A stretch of 62,880 nucleotides of DNA from Enterocloster bolteae. Lineage in GTDB: Bacteria > Bacillota > Clostridia > Lachnospirales > Lachnospiraceae. Under the pieces are notes generated by a model. That model ran no database searches. It was not told the origin of the DNA and saw only the letters and a program-made list of their open reading frames with translations. Shown piece by piece: positions 8,733-15,628 of the stretch (position 1 is its first letter; each line of letters opens with the position of its first letter). Location: NCBI GenBank assembly GCA_021772025.1, contig JAETNT010000021.1, forward strand, positions 1 to 62,880, read 5' to 3'. The position numbers were made by a program, and so were the translations under genes.

Positions 8733-9551
8733 ATGCGGGAGCAATTGAGACAGAAGATGCGGGAAATGGTTGCCACCCTTGGAAACGGGGAAGCGCTACT
8801 GGATTCCGGGGTAAAGAAAAAAAATACGGATATGCTGGAACAGCTGCTTGAGGATATGCAGAATTCAGCGATTGCCATTGGAAAAATCATTGAGCAGGAA
8901 GAGGGATACGGAACAAAGACAGTGGCAATGCTGGAGGAATACTGCGAGCTGCTCTATGAGTACCTGACGGAGCAGGAACCCCGGGCACGCTTTAAAATAG
9001 GAAGAACGCTGGCCGGAAAGCGGGGAGAAATCAGCAAATACCTGGAAACGGAATTTGAGGGCACCCTGGTGGCTGTGTTTTTGGTTGGCAGCCGGGAAGG
9101 TTGGCATCTTATGGAACCCTTCTGGGACAGCTTCCGGGACAAAGGACAGCGCCGTCTATTCTGCGTATCAGACACATGTCCTGATGCCTTTGAGGGTACG
9201 AAGGCAGAAGACTTTGAATTGTATGATATGGCTGGGGAATGCCCGGATTTTGTGTTCCTGGACGGACCGGGAGGAAAAGCGGCCTGTGAGTTCGGACCGG
9301 TCAGGGAAAACGCGGAAATTGTAATCTACCTTCCCCACTGGGAGGGAGGCGAAGGGCCAAAGAAAGAAGACTGTATAAGCTCCGCGTCCCTTCAGTCAGA
9401 TATTCTTGTAGTTCCGTCAAAACAGACAGGGAATCTTTACAGCCAATACATAAGCTCTCTGGAAAATGGAAAGGAACTGGCGCGCAGGATTTATGTGGCC
9501 GGCGAGGGGGTCAGCGCCAGGCTGATGAAAAGATGTAAAAATTTTTCTTAA
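8733..9551 (+). CDS. Unrecognised 272-residue protein under sigma28 control, resembling the N-terminal part of LicD/CDP-glycerol transferase-type proteins
   Basis: I do not recognise a named family with certainty. Residues 1-90 are helical and charged, with EGYGTKTVAMLEEYCELLY. Residues ~105-230 look like an alpha/beta domain with FEGTLVAVFLVGSREGW, CPDFVFLDGP and AEIVIYLPHWEG. From memory this order (a helical region with a CELLY-like motif, then an alpha/beta segment with PDxxFxxxP and YIPxW/YF) is like the N-terminal region of clostridial CDP-glycerol:glycerophosphotransferase or LicD-linked proteins, but the catalytic transferase part is absent. The start is ATG 8733, with AGGAAAGGCGG before it. 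The strong sigma28 promoter at 8675-8701 makes it a late flagellar gene, possibly a flagellin modification or assembly factor. Confidence 0.6.
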   Translation: MREQLRQKMREMVATLGNGEALLDSGVKKKNTDMLEQLLEDMQNSAIAIGKIIEQEEGYGTKTVAMLEEYCELLYEYLTEQEPRARFKIGRTLAGKRGEISKYLETEFEGTLVAVFLVGSREGWHLMEPFWDSFRDKGQRRLFCVSDTCPDAFEGTKAEDFELYDMAGECPDFVFLDGPGGKAACEFGPVRENAEIVIYLPHWEGGEGPKKEDCISSASLQSDILVVPSKQTGNLYSQYISSLENGKELARRIYVAGEGVSARLMKRCKNFS

Positions 9552-9574
9552 CTATTTACAGTTTTTGACGATAT
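9548..9574 (+). promoter_or_regulatory. Sigma28-type promoter for the first chemoreceptor gene
   Basis: TTAA at 9548-9551, a 15-base spacer and GACGATAT at 9567-9574, one mismatch from GCCGATAT. It overlaps the stop of the preceding gene and lies about 48 bases before the receptor ATG. It is weaker than the other sites but has the same geometry. Confidence 0.65.
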
Positions 9575-9621
9575 ATAAAATAAATGTTTTCTACTAAATT
9601 ATAAGATAAAGGAGAACCACT

Positions 9622-11367
9622 ATGTTTGAAAAGGTGAAACTGAAAACTTATTTGTTAGCAGTATTTTCAGCTATTATTGTCCTGGGAGGCATCCTTACAG
9701 CTGTTTCCGTGTTCGGAATGGGGGAAATCGAAAGCAACACCAATAAACTGCTGGACAATATAATTGCCGCGGATACTGCCATAAAGGACTGCAGGATTCA
9801 TGTGAACGTTGCAGCCCGGGACCTGCGGGAGATGATGCTGGCGGAAGACAGGGTCTCGGAGGAAAACCTGAAATCTGAGATTAACGCAAGCCTGGCGTCT
9901 GCCAGGGAGAAGATAACCCAGTTCAAAAGCACTCACGGAGAGCGGGACGGGCTGGCGGCAGAGTATGAGGCTGCGTTTAACCAGTGGGTTGATATTGCCA
10001 ACAGGGCGGTTTCGGAGATAGAAAGGGGCAATAAGGAACAGGCAAAGCAGATTATATTGAATGAATGCTCTCCGGTTCTCAGCAGTCTCTCTTCCATCGC
10101 TCAGAGGGTCGATGCAGCCACAACCCTGGAGAGGAGTGAAAGTGAAAAAGCATCTCTGCAGGAAATTACAATCTTCAGGTGGCTGTGCATTTTCACATTC
10201 CTTATCGTACTGGTGGGAAGCCTTTTCCTTGCAGTTGTCACAACCAGAAAGATTACCGGTATTGTGAATAAGGTGGAGGAAGCGGTGGTTGGGCTTTCCA
10301 AGGGAGATTTGAAAAGTACAATTGATTACCAGGCAAACAATGAATTCGGCAGCCTGGTGGAGCGCATGAATTTTTCCTTCAAAGAGCTTCTGAAGTATGT
10401 GGAAACCATAGACTATGTAATGGGAGAATACGCAAAGGGCAATTTTGCCTGTGCCACGGATGCGGAATTCCTGGGGGATTTCAAGAATATAAAAATTTCG
10501 GTCAGGAATTTCCGCTCAAAGATAAGCGATGTGTTAAGCGAGCTGCATGCTGCTTCTGAACAGGTGAATGTGGGCGCCGGCCAGGTTGCCAGCGGGGCGC
10601 AGGCCCTGGCTCAGGGAGCCACCGAGCAGGCGGGAAGCGTGGAAGATTTGTCCGACAGGATTAACGAAATTTCCGAACAGATTTCTAAAAGCGCTGAATA
10701 TGCCCAAAATGCCAATGTGGTGGGGCATAAAGCCAGCGAGGTCGTAAACAGAAGCCGTGATGAAATGAAACAGATGCTTGGGGCCATAAAAGATATTGCT
10801 GTTGCTTCGGAGGATATTCAAAAAATCATTAAGGTGATTGACGATATTGCATTCCAGACTAATATTCTGGCATTAAACGCGGCAGTGGAAGCAGCGCGTG
10901 CAGGGAATGCGGGCAAGGGGTTTGCTGTTGTTGCGGATGAGGTTCGCAATCTGGCGCAGAAGTCAGCGGACGCGGCGAAAAATACCACAGAGCTGATTGG
11001 AAGATCCCTGCAGCATGTAAAAAATGGAGAGGAACTGGCAGCCAACACAGACGCGGCATTTGATGAAATGGCTAATCAGACAACGCAAATACTGGATATG
11101 GTAGAAAAAATCGCGGATTCCTCCCGGCAGCAGGCTGACGCTATCGCAAACATCTCCCAGGGCGTTAAGCAGATATCCTCAGTGGTGCAGATGAATTCCG
11201 CCACATCTGAAGAAAGCGCTGCGGCAAGCGAGGAACTGAGTGGGCAGGCCAATGTTATGAAGTCTCTTTTAAACCAGTTTCGGATATCGGAGGACGCTGG
11301 AAATAAAAGTGAGCCGTACATAGCGGAAAAGAGAAGGGAAACACGGGAGGACATGAGCAAATACTAA
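9622..11367 (+). CDS. Methyl-accepting chemotaxis protein
   Basis: 581 residues with transmembrane helices at about 10-32 and 187-208. They bracket a helical extracytoplasmic ligand domain of ~150 residues that looks like a four-helix-bundle MCP sensor. A HAMP-like segment and the cytoplasmic signalling domain follow. The receptor tip hairpin is clear: [20 protein letters not shown], then [16 protein letters not shown]. The N-terminal sensor suggests a small soluble ligand, which cannot be named. AAGGAG precedes ATG 9622. The gene has its own sigma28-type promoter and a terminator hairpin about 80 bases after it. A related receptor lies downstream of flagellin at 54807. Confidence 0.93.
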   Translation: MFEKVKLKTYLLAVFSAIIVLGGILTAVSVFGMGEIESNTNKLLDNIIAADTAIKDCRIHVNVAARDLREMMLAEDRVSEENLKSEINASLASAREKITQFKSTHGERDGLAAEYEAAFNQWVDIANRAVSEIERGNKEQAKQIILNECSPVLSSLSSIAQRVDAATTLERSESEKASLQEITIFRWLCIFTFLIVLVGSLFLAVVTTRKITGIVNKVEEAVVGLSKGDLKSTIDYQANNEFGSLVERMNFSFKELLKYVETIDYVMGEYAKGNFACATDAEFLGDFKNIKISVRNFRSKISDVLSELHAASEQVNVGAGQVASGAQALAQGATEQAGSVEDLSDRINEISEQISKSAEYAQNANVVGHKASEVVNRSRDEMKQMLGAIKDIAVASEDIQKIIKVIDDIAFQTNILALNAAVEAARAGNAGKGFAVVADEVRNLAQKSADAAKNTTELIGRSLQHVKNGEELAANTDAAFDEMANQTTQILDMVEKIADSSRQQADAIANISQGVKQISSVVQMNSATSEESAAASEELSGQANVMKSLLNQFRISEDAGNKSEPYIAEKRRETREDMSKY

Positions 11368-11449
11368 GTTTCCATGATGAAGCGGGAAAAATGGCTGAAT
11401 TTTATGGCTGAGAAATCGGAAATAACAGTTTCCTGAAATAACCAGTTTT

Positions 11450-11476
11450 GCCGAAGCGTAAAAAATACGCTCCGGC
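11450..11476 (+). terminator. Hairpin terminator after the chemoreceptor gene
   Basis: An 11-bp stem with one mismatch (11450-11460 with 11466-11476) around a 5-base A-rich loop, followed by ATTTTGTG. A second short GC hairpin (GAAAATGCCGGGATTTTC) follows at about 11486-11503. Together they would insulate the recombinase gene from the receptor transcript. Confidence 0.6.
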
Positions 11477-11554
11477 ATTTTGTGTGAAAATGCCGGGATT
11501 TTCTGGCAGTATTCCAGTTAAAGTTGATATCCATCCTTTTACTAAACTTGGAAA

Positions 11555-11606
11555 TTGGGTTTACTTCCATTATTGGGTATACTATAATAAAAAGATAACC
11601 CAATAA
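11555..11606 (+). promoter_or_regulatory. Candidate sigmaA promoter with repeated operator for the recombinase gene
   Basis: TTGGGT (11555-11560), a 17-base spacer and TATACT (11578-11583) form a plausible vegetative promoter about 50 bases before the recombinase ATG. The heptamer ATTGGGT occurs at 11554-11560 and 11572-11578 and inverted at 11598-11604. The latter two form a 9-bp dyad (TTATTGGGT, ACCCAATAA) that straddles the -10 and start site. That arrangement fits an operator for autoregulation or another DNA-binding protein; the protein is unknown. Confidence 0.5.
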
Positions 11607-11639
11607 CAAAACTGATTACAGTACTAGGAGGAAAACAAC

Positions 11640-12506
11640 ATGGAAGAGCAGAAACTGGAACAGTTTGCCGCTTGGCTGCGTGACAGGGAGCGCAGCAAGA
11701 ATACGGTGGAAAAATACGTTAGAGATGCCAGACGTTTCCTTGAATTTGCGGGAACAGATGCCTGGGGACGGGAACAGGTGCTTTTGTACAAGGGATACCT
11801 GCAGAAAAAATATAAGATTACCAGCGTTAATTCCATGCTGGTAGCTTTAAACAGTTATCTGCTATTTATTGGCAGGCCGGAGTGTTCTGTGAATATTTGC
11901 CGGGTGCAGAGGTGCCTTTTTCGGGATGAATCCCGGGAACTTTCCTATCGGGAATATAAAAATCTGGTGAGAGTTGCTAATATGCAGAAAAAGATACAGC
12001 TGAGCTGTATACTGCAGACCATTGCATCCACAGGGATTCGGGTCAGTGAACTGAAATATATTACAGTGGAAGCATTGAAAGACCAAATGGTGGAAATCGA
12101 CTGTAAGGGAAAATACAGGTTTATTCCATTGCCTGCTGCCCTTGTGATTGTTCTGAAAGACTATTGCCGCAAGAAAAAGATTAAAAAGGGCAGTATTTTT
12201 GTTACAGACAAGGGAGAGCCAATGGACAGGAGAAATATCTGGGCAGGGATGAAAGAATTATGCGGTGAGGCCCAGGTGGTGGAAACAAAGGTATTTCCTC
12301 ATAATCTGCGTCACCTGTTTGCGCGCTGTTACTACGAGCAGAAAAAGGATCTTGTCCGGCTGGCTGACTTCCTGGGGCACAGCAGCGTGGAAACAACCAG
12401 GCGTTATACCATGGTCAGCAGCAAAGAGGCCTACCAGAAGCAATTGGAACTGGGACTTGTGTTTGATGATAAGAGTGAAAACCTTCAAGAAAAATCAGTA
12501 TTATGA
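11640..12506 (+). CDS. Tyrosine site-specific recombinase, likely the invertase of the adjacent flagellar switch
   Basis: 288 residues, about the XerC/XerD size with no large integrase arm domain. The N-terminal core-binding helices (about 1-95) precede a catalytic domain with all expected residues: Arg134 in TGIRVSEL, Lys157/159 in the beta hairpin, His221 and Arg224 in HNLRHLFA, His247 in LGHSS, and the nucleophile Tyr256 in TRRYTM. AGGAGG lies 8 bases before ATG 11640. Its stop codon lies inside the outer arm of the left inverted repeat (12501-12528). The other repeat and flgB follow. This resembles the RecV-type control of the Clostridioides difficile flg switch, but here the enzyme is encoded beside its putative site. 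A paralog is at 61900. Confidence 0.93.
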   Translation: MEEQKLEQFAAWLRDRERSKNTVEKYVRDARRFLEFAGTDAWGREQVLLYKGYLQKKYKITSVNSMLVALNSYLLFIGRPECSVNICRVQRCLFRDESRELSYREYKNLVRVANMQKKIQLSCILQTIASTGIRVSELKYITVEALKDQMVEIDCKGKYRFIPLPAALVIVLKDYCRKKKIKKGSIFVTDKGEPMDRRNIWAGMKELCGEAQVVETKVFPHNLRHLFARCYYEQKKDLVRLADFLGHSSVETTRRYTMVSSKEAYQKQLELGLVFDDKSENLQEKSVL

Positions 12507-12528
12507 CATAATGTGGATTATGTCATAA
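12501..12528 (+). repeat. Left recombination site (inverted repeat, Xer-like 11-6-11 dyad)
   Basis: Arm TTATGACATAA (12501-12511), core TGTGGA (12512-12517), arm TTATGTCATAA (12518-12528). The two arms are perfect inverse complements and the core is asymmetric, as in dif-type sites bound by two tyrosine recombinase protomers. Bases 12505-12529 recur exactly, inverted, at 12862-12886. The stop codon of the recombinase gene is at 12504-12506. Confidence 0.92.
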
Positions 12529-12628
12529 ATCATAGCCGGATTCGATAATTTCCTGTCTAAGCTTAATGCATAAATTAATATTAATTTTATTAATTTTAAC
12601 AAATTTTAGGGATTTTAAAAATTTGGGG

Positions 12629-12657
12629 TTGCAATCTTAATATAATTGTCATATCAT
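12629..12657 (+). promoter_or_regulatory. Candidate sigmaA promoter inside the invertible segment, facing flgB
   Basis: TTGCAA (12629-12634), a 17-base spacer and TATCAT (12652-12657). This is the best vegetative promoter match I see between the recombinase and flgB on the plus strand. Transcription from it would run out of the segment, through a leader of about 430 nt, into flgB. Confidence 0.6.
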
Positions 12658-12742
12658 GGTATCAGTTGCACTGTACCATCTCATGGAACCAATTAAAGTC
12701 GTGCTGTAAAAAACACAGCAGCAACTAAAAAAAATCCGGGAA

Positions 12743-12768
12743 AAAAGTAAGGGGATTCCCATACTTTT
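12743..12768 (-). terminator. Terminator-like hairpin inside the invertible segment, oriented leftward
   Basis: Stem AAAAGTA (12743-12749) with TACTTTT (12762-12768), plus an inner GGG/CCC stem. Read on the minus strand it is followed by TTTTTT (complement of 12746-12741), giving a U tract; on the plus strand it has none. If the segment flipped, this terminator would face flgB. Confidence 0.5.
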
Positions 12769-12862
12769 AGATGTGGCAGAAGCCATTGGATGTATGAGTT
12801 GTTCTGTTGTTTGTATATTTTGAAGCATTAATTACAATATGTAATTTTTCTATTCTATTTTT

Positions 12863-12890
12863 TTATGACATAATCCACATTATGTCGTAT
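12863..12890 (-). repeat. Right recombination site (inverted copy)
   Basis: Arm TTATGACATAA (12863-12873), core TCCACA (12874-12879, inverse complement of the left core), outer arm TTATGTCGTAT (12880-12890), which differs from the left arm at its last bases. The exact match with the left site is 25 bases (12862-12886). Confidence 0.92.
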
Positions 12891-13097
12891 CTTAGGTGGA
12901 TTTTTTATTGAGCCTTAAAATATTGATTGAAAAAAATACTCATATCGGGTGCTTATATAGATGAAATTTTGTGTGATTTTACAATAGACATCAGTCAGTA
13001 CTTTTTAAAATGAGATTGTTAATGGCGGTTTCATAACCATAAGGCCTGATTGTTGCTATATATAATGTTGAAATTTGAAATATAAAGGAGTGGTAAT
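12887..13097 (+). promoter_or_regulatory. Fixed part of the flgB leader
   Basis: A stretch of 211 AT-rich bases without an ORF between the right recombination site and flgB. A TATAAT-like string lies near 13059-13064 but has no convincing -35 partner. I see no sigma28 site and no c-di-GMP (GEMM) riboswitch signature. It ends in AGGAG (13086-13090), 7 bases before the GTG of flgB. Confidence 0.45.
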
Positions 13098-13493
13098 GTG
13101 TCAGGAATGTATGGAAATGGAATAGGGCTTACGGAAAAGGTTCTGGACTATTTATGGGGGAGGCAGAACATTACTTTAAATAATATTGCCAATGTGGATA
13201 CCCCTGGTTTTAAAGCCCAGTATGTAACGTTTGAGGAAGAATTGGCAAAAAGGATTCAAAATGCCGGCGGCGCAGATGGGAGGAAGACCCGGAGCACAAT
13301 AGCGGAAGCCATCAGGTCAAGCAGAGCAGGACTGCGCACAACCTGGAATGAAGCTACCCGTCTGGATGGCAATAATGTAGACATGGATCAGGAGCAGGTG
13401 GAGCTTGTGCGCACGGCCTACGAGTATCAGCAGGCGGCAAATTCAATCAACAGTGAATTGAACCGTCTGCGCACTGCGGCCAAAACTTTTTAA
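13098..13493 (+). CDS. flgB: FlgB, flagellar proximal rod protein
   Basis: 131 residues, normal for FlgB. It has the rod-protein signature NIANVDTPGFKAQYVTFEEE near the N-terminus and the C-terminal helix with DGNNVDMDQEQVELVRTAYEYQ. It is exported by the flagellar type III system and forms the proximal rod. The start is GTG 13098, with AGGAG 7 bases upstream; an ATG three codons in is an alternative. It is the first gene of the main operon, directly after the invertible segment. The usual partner flgC does not follow; it is at 25794. Confidence 0.94.
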   Translation: MSGMYGNGIGLTEKVLDYLWGRQNITLNNIANVDTPGFKAQYVTFEEELAKRIQNAGGADGRKTRSTIAEAIRSSRAGLRTTWNEATRLDGNNVDMDQEQVELVRTAYEYQQAANSINSELNRLRTAAKTF

Positions 13494-13536
13494 GCAGGCA
13501 TTGCCCATTAAATTTAATTAACAGGAGATGTAGAGG

Positions 13537-13866
13537 ATGGAATTATCAATGGAATTATCAGCAGAATTTATCAGGCCAATGGAGGAGCGGAACTCCGTGC
13601 CGGGTATAGGGGCTGCTGAAAACAAAAATGTTTTTGGGGAAAAGAAATCCCTTTTTCAGAACATATTGGAAAACGCCGTGGAACAGGTGCGCATTACCCA
13701 GGAAGACGCGGAGAATAAAAAATATCTTTTGGCCACAGGGCAGTTGGACGATGCTCATTCTCTGCCTATTGCTGAGGCAAAAGCAGCACTTAGCGTTGAG
13801 GTGCTGGTTGCTTTGAGAAATAAGGCAATGGAGTCTTATAACGAAATCATGAAAATGAGCGTATAG
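13537..13866 (+). CDS. fliE: FliE, hook-basal body adapter protein
   Basis: 109 residues, the usual FliE size. The C-terminus is diagnostic: LPIAEAKAALSVEVLVALRN followed by KAMESYNEIMKMSV. FliE joins the MS-ring to the rod. The N-terminus has two in-frame Met codons (MELSMELS); the first fits AGGAG at 13522-13526. It is 43 bases after flgB and 34 before fliF, so flgC is missing from the usual flgB-flgC-fliE order. Confidence 0.9.
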   Translation: MELSMELSAEFIRPMEERNSVPGIGAAENKNVFGEKKSLFQNILENAVEQVRITQEDAENKKYLLATGQLDDAHSLPIAEAKAALSVEVLVALRNKAMESYNEIMKMSV

Positions 13867-13900
13867 TTCAAACCAATAATGGCAGAAGGCTGGATGGAAA

Positions 13901-15628
13901 ATGCACACTCTAAAGGAAAACTGGCAGAAATTGTCGGATAAATCAAAGAAAATGTTAATGACAATCACTGGAGTGACGGCAGTGGTTGTTGTTTTTGCGG
14001 TTATAGCCCTTAAATTTGGCTGGCAGCCAGAATACAGCACTCTTTTCACGGGGCTGAATCAGGAGGAAGCCCAGGAGGTGGTGTCGCTTCTTCAAGAGGA
14101 AAATGTTGACTATCGGTTTAATGATAAAGAGGGTGCAATCCAGGTCACCAAGGAAAATGTGGATCAGACAAGAGCGAGACTTTTGAGTCAGGGGTATCCC
14201 AAGAGCGGGTTTACCTATGATATGTACAGAGATAACGCAGGCCTGATGACAACAGAATCAGATAAAAAGCAGTACACGCTTTATGACCTGCAGGACCGTC
14301 TGGGCGCCCAGATTCGTTTGTTTGAGGGAGTAAGGGATGCGAAGGTAACAATAGCAGAGGCTGGTGAGCAGAAATACGCTATTTCTGACCAGACCGGCGC
14401 GGATGCATCGGCCTCTGTTGTGGTAACCATGGAGAGTGGAAAGGCCCTTACGCAGGATAAAGCGGCGGCCATAAAGAACCTGATCGCCCGCGCCGTAAAG
14501 GGAATGAATTTTACCAGCGTCTCTGTTTTTGACGCGGAAACCATGATGGAGATTGGGGACAACAGCGCGGACGAAAGCGGCCTGGGCGGCGCAAAGGACC
14601 TGACTGCCCTTACAAGCCTGATTGAAAACAATATCGGGGCAAATGTGCGGCGCGTACTGGAAAAGCTTTACGGCCAGGGGAACGTGGCTGTCTCAGTTAA
14701 GGGAACCCTGAACATGGAAAAGCTGATTCAGGAAAATACACAGTATTCCACTCCGGATAAGATTGACGAGCAGGATAAAACCGGTCTGCTACATAAAGAA
14801 GATGTTGTAAATGATAATTCACTGGCAGCAGATATGTCTGCCGGCGGCGTGGCAGGCGCGGACGCCAATGCAGATACGCCCAGGTATACAAATAATGATA
14901 ATACCCAGACGGTGGCGGACAACTATACTAACAGCAGCGCCGCAAGGGAATGGCTGTATAACACAGTGAAGGAGCAGCGCCAGGTAGAGCCGGGGGTGTT
15001 GGAAAATATCACGGTGGGAATTGTGATTAATACGGATGATATGTCCGTAAGCCAGAATGATCTTGTAAAGCTGGTTGCTAACTCCGCAGGCATTCCCCAG
15101 GATGCGGCGGAGCAGAACATCGCAATCGTGCGTGCGGCAGCCTCCGGCGTGGTCCGGTCTCCTGATACGGAAGCCCAGCCGGTGAGCGCCCAGCCGGATC
15201 AGGCTTTGAATCTTCCTCTGCCGGTGGTGATTGCAATTATTTCAGGCATAGTGCTGCTTGTGCTGCTGATTCTTTTGCTCATAATCCGCGGCAGGGGCAG
15301 GAAGAAGGCAAAAGCCGGGGATGCGGACATGGACGGGCTGTTCGACCTTGTGGAAAATACAGAGGAGGAGTTTGTGGCTGGAAAGTCGCCCGGAATAGCT
15401 GATGGGGAAGCAGCTGAAGCGGGGGTAGCCGCACAGGATGATGAGATGCGCAGGAACGAAGAAATCATCAACCTTCGCATGCAGCATAGTATGAAGCTGA
15501 AACAGAATATCGGTGATTTTGTGGATCAGAATCCGCAGATTGCCGCAAAATTAGTGCAGAGTTGGCTGAGAGGAGAGGTCGAGGACATTGGCAGAAAAGG
15601 CAGTGATACAAGAAGAAAAGAAAAATGA
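13901..15628 (+). CDS. fliF: FliF, flagellar MS-ring protein
   Basis: 575 residues with one transmembrane helix near 18-39 (ITGVTAVVVVFAVIALKFGW) and a second near 435-460 (VVIAIISGIVLLVLLILLLI). The YscJ-like ring domain follows the first (FTGLNQEEAQEVVSLLQEEN). The C-terminal tail (NPQIAAKLVQSWLRGE) is the FliG-binding end. It forms the membrane ring that carries the rod and rotor. It overlaps fliG by 41 bases. Confidence 0.97.
   Translation: MHTLKENWQKLSDKSKKMLMTITGVTAVVVVFAVIALKFGWQPEYSTLFTGLNQEEAQEVVSLLQEENVDYRFNDKEGAIQVTKENVDQTRARLLSQGYPKSGFTYDMYRDNAGLMTTESDKKQYTLYDLQDRLGAQIRLFEGVRDAKVTIAEAGEQKYAISDQTGADASASVVVTMESGKALTQDKAAAIKNLIARAVKGMNFTSVSVFDAETMMEIGDNSADESGLGGAKDLTALTSLIENNIGANVRRVLEKLYGQGNVAVSVKGTLNMEKLIQENTQYSTPDKIDEQDKTGLLHKEDVVNDNSLAADMSAGGVAGADANADTPRYTNNDNTQTVADNYTNSSAAREWLYNTVKEQRQVEPGVLENITVGIVINTDDMSVSQNDLVKLVANSAGIPQDAAEQNIAIVRAAASGVVRSPDTEAQPVSAQPDQALNLPLPVVIAIISGIVLLVLLILLLIIRGRGRKKAKAGDADMDGLFDLVENTEEEFVAGKSPGIADGEAAEAGVAAQDDEMRRNEEIINLRMQHSMKLKQNIGDFVDQNPQIAAKLVQSWLRGEVEDIGRKGSDTRRKEK

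Larger units (their letters stand above)
12505..12886. mobile_element. Putative invertible DNA segment (flagellar phase-variation switch)
   Basis: A 382-bp segment bounded by a perfect 25-bp inverted repeat, the two recombination cores (TGTGGA left, TCCACA right) pointing in opposite directions, so recombination should invert the 332 bp between the 25-bp repeats. It sits between a tyrosine recombinase gene and flgB, the first gene of a ~25 kb flagellar operon. Inside there is no credible ORF. There is a promoter match pointing right (12629-12657), small hairpins at 12656-12679 and 12702-12720, and a terminator-like hairpin oriented left (12743-12768). The current orientation is therefore inferred to be ON for flgB. 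Inversion itself is not shown by one sequence. Confidence 0.85.

Noticed and set aside
8682..8735. TTG 8682 as the start of the 8733 gene
   Set aside because: It lies upstream of the sigma28 -10 box at 8694-8701 and has no ribosome binding site, whereas ATG 8733 has one.
11640..12506. Recombinase as a prophage or conjugative-element integrase
   Set aside because: No phage or conjugation genes, no tRNA and no direct-repeat att sites are nearby; the inverted repeat and operon context fit a local invertase better.
12658..13097. Possible c-di-GMP riboswitch in the flgB leader, as in C. difficile
   Set aside because: No GEMM-I signature bases (such as the GACGCAAAG block) are visible on the plus strand.
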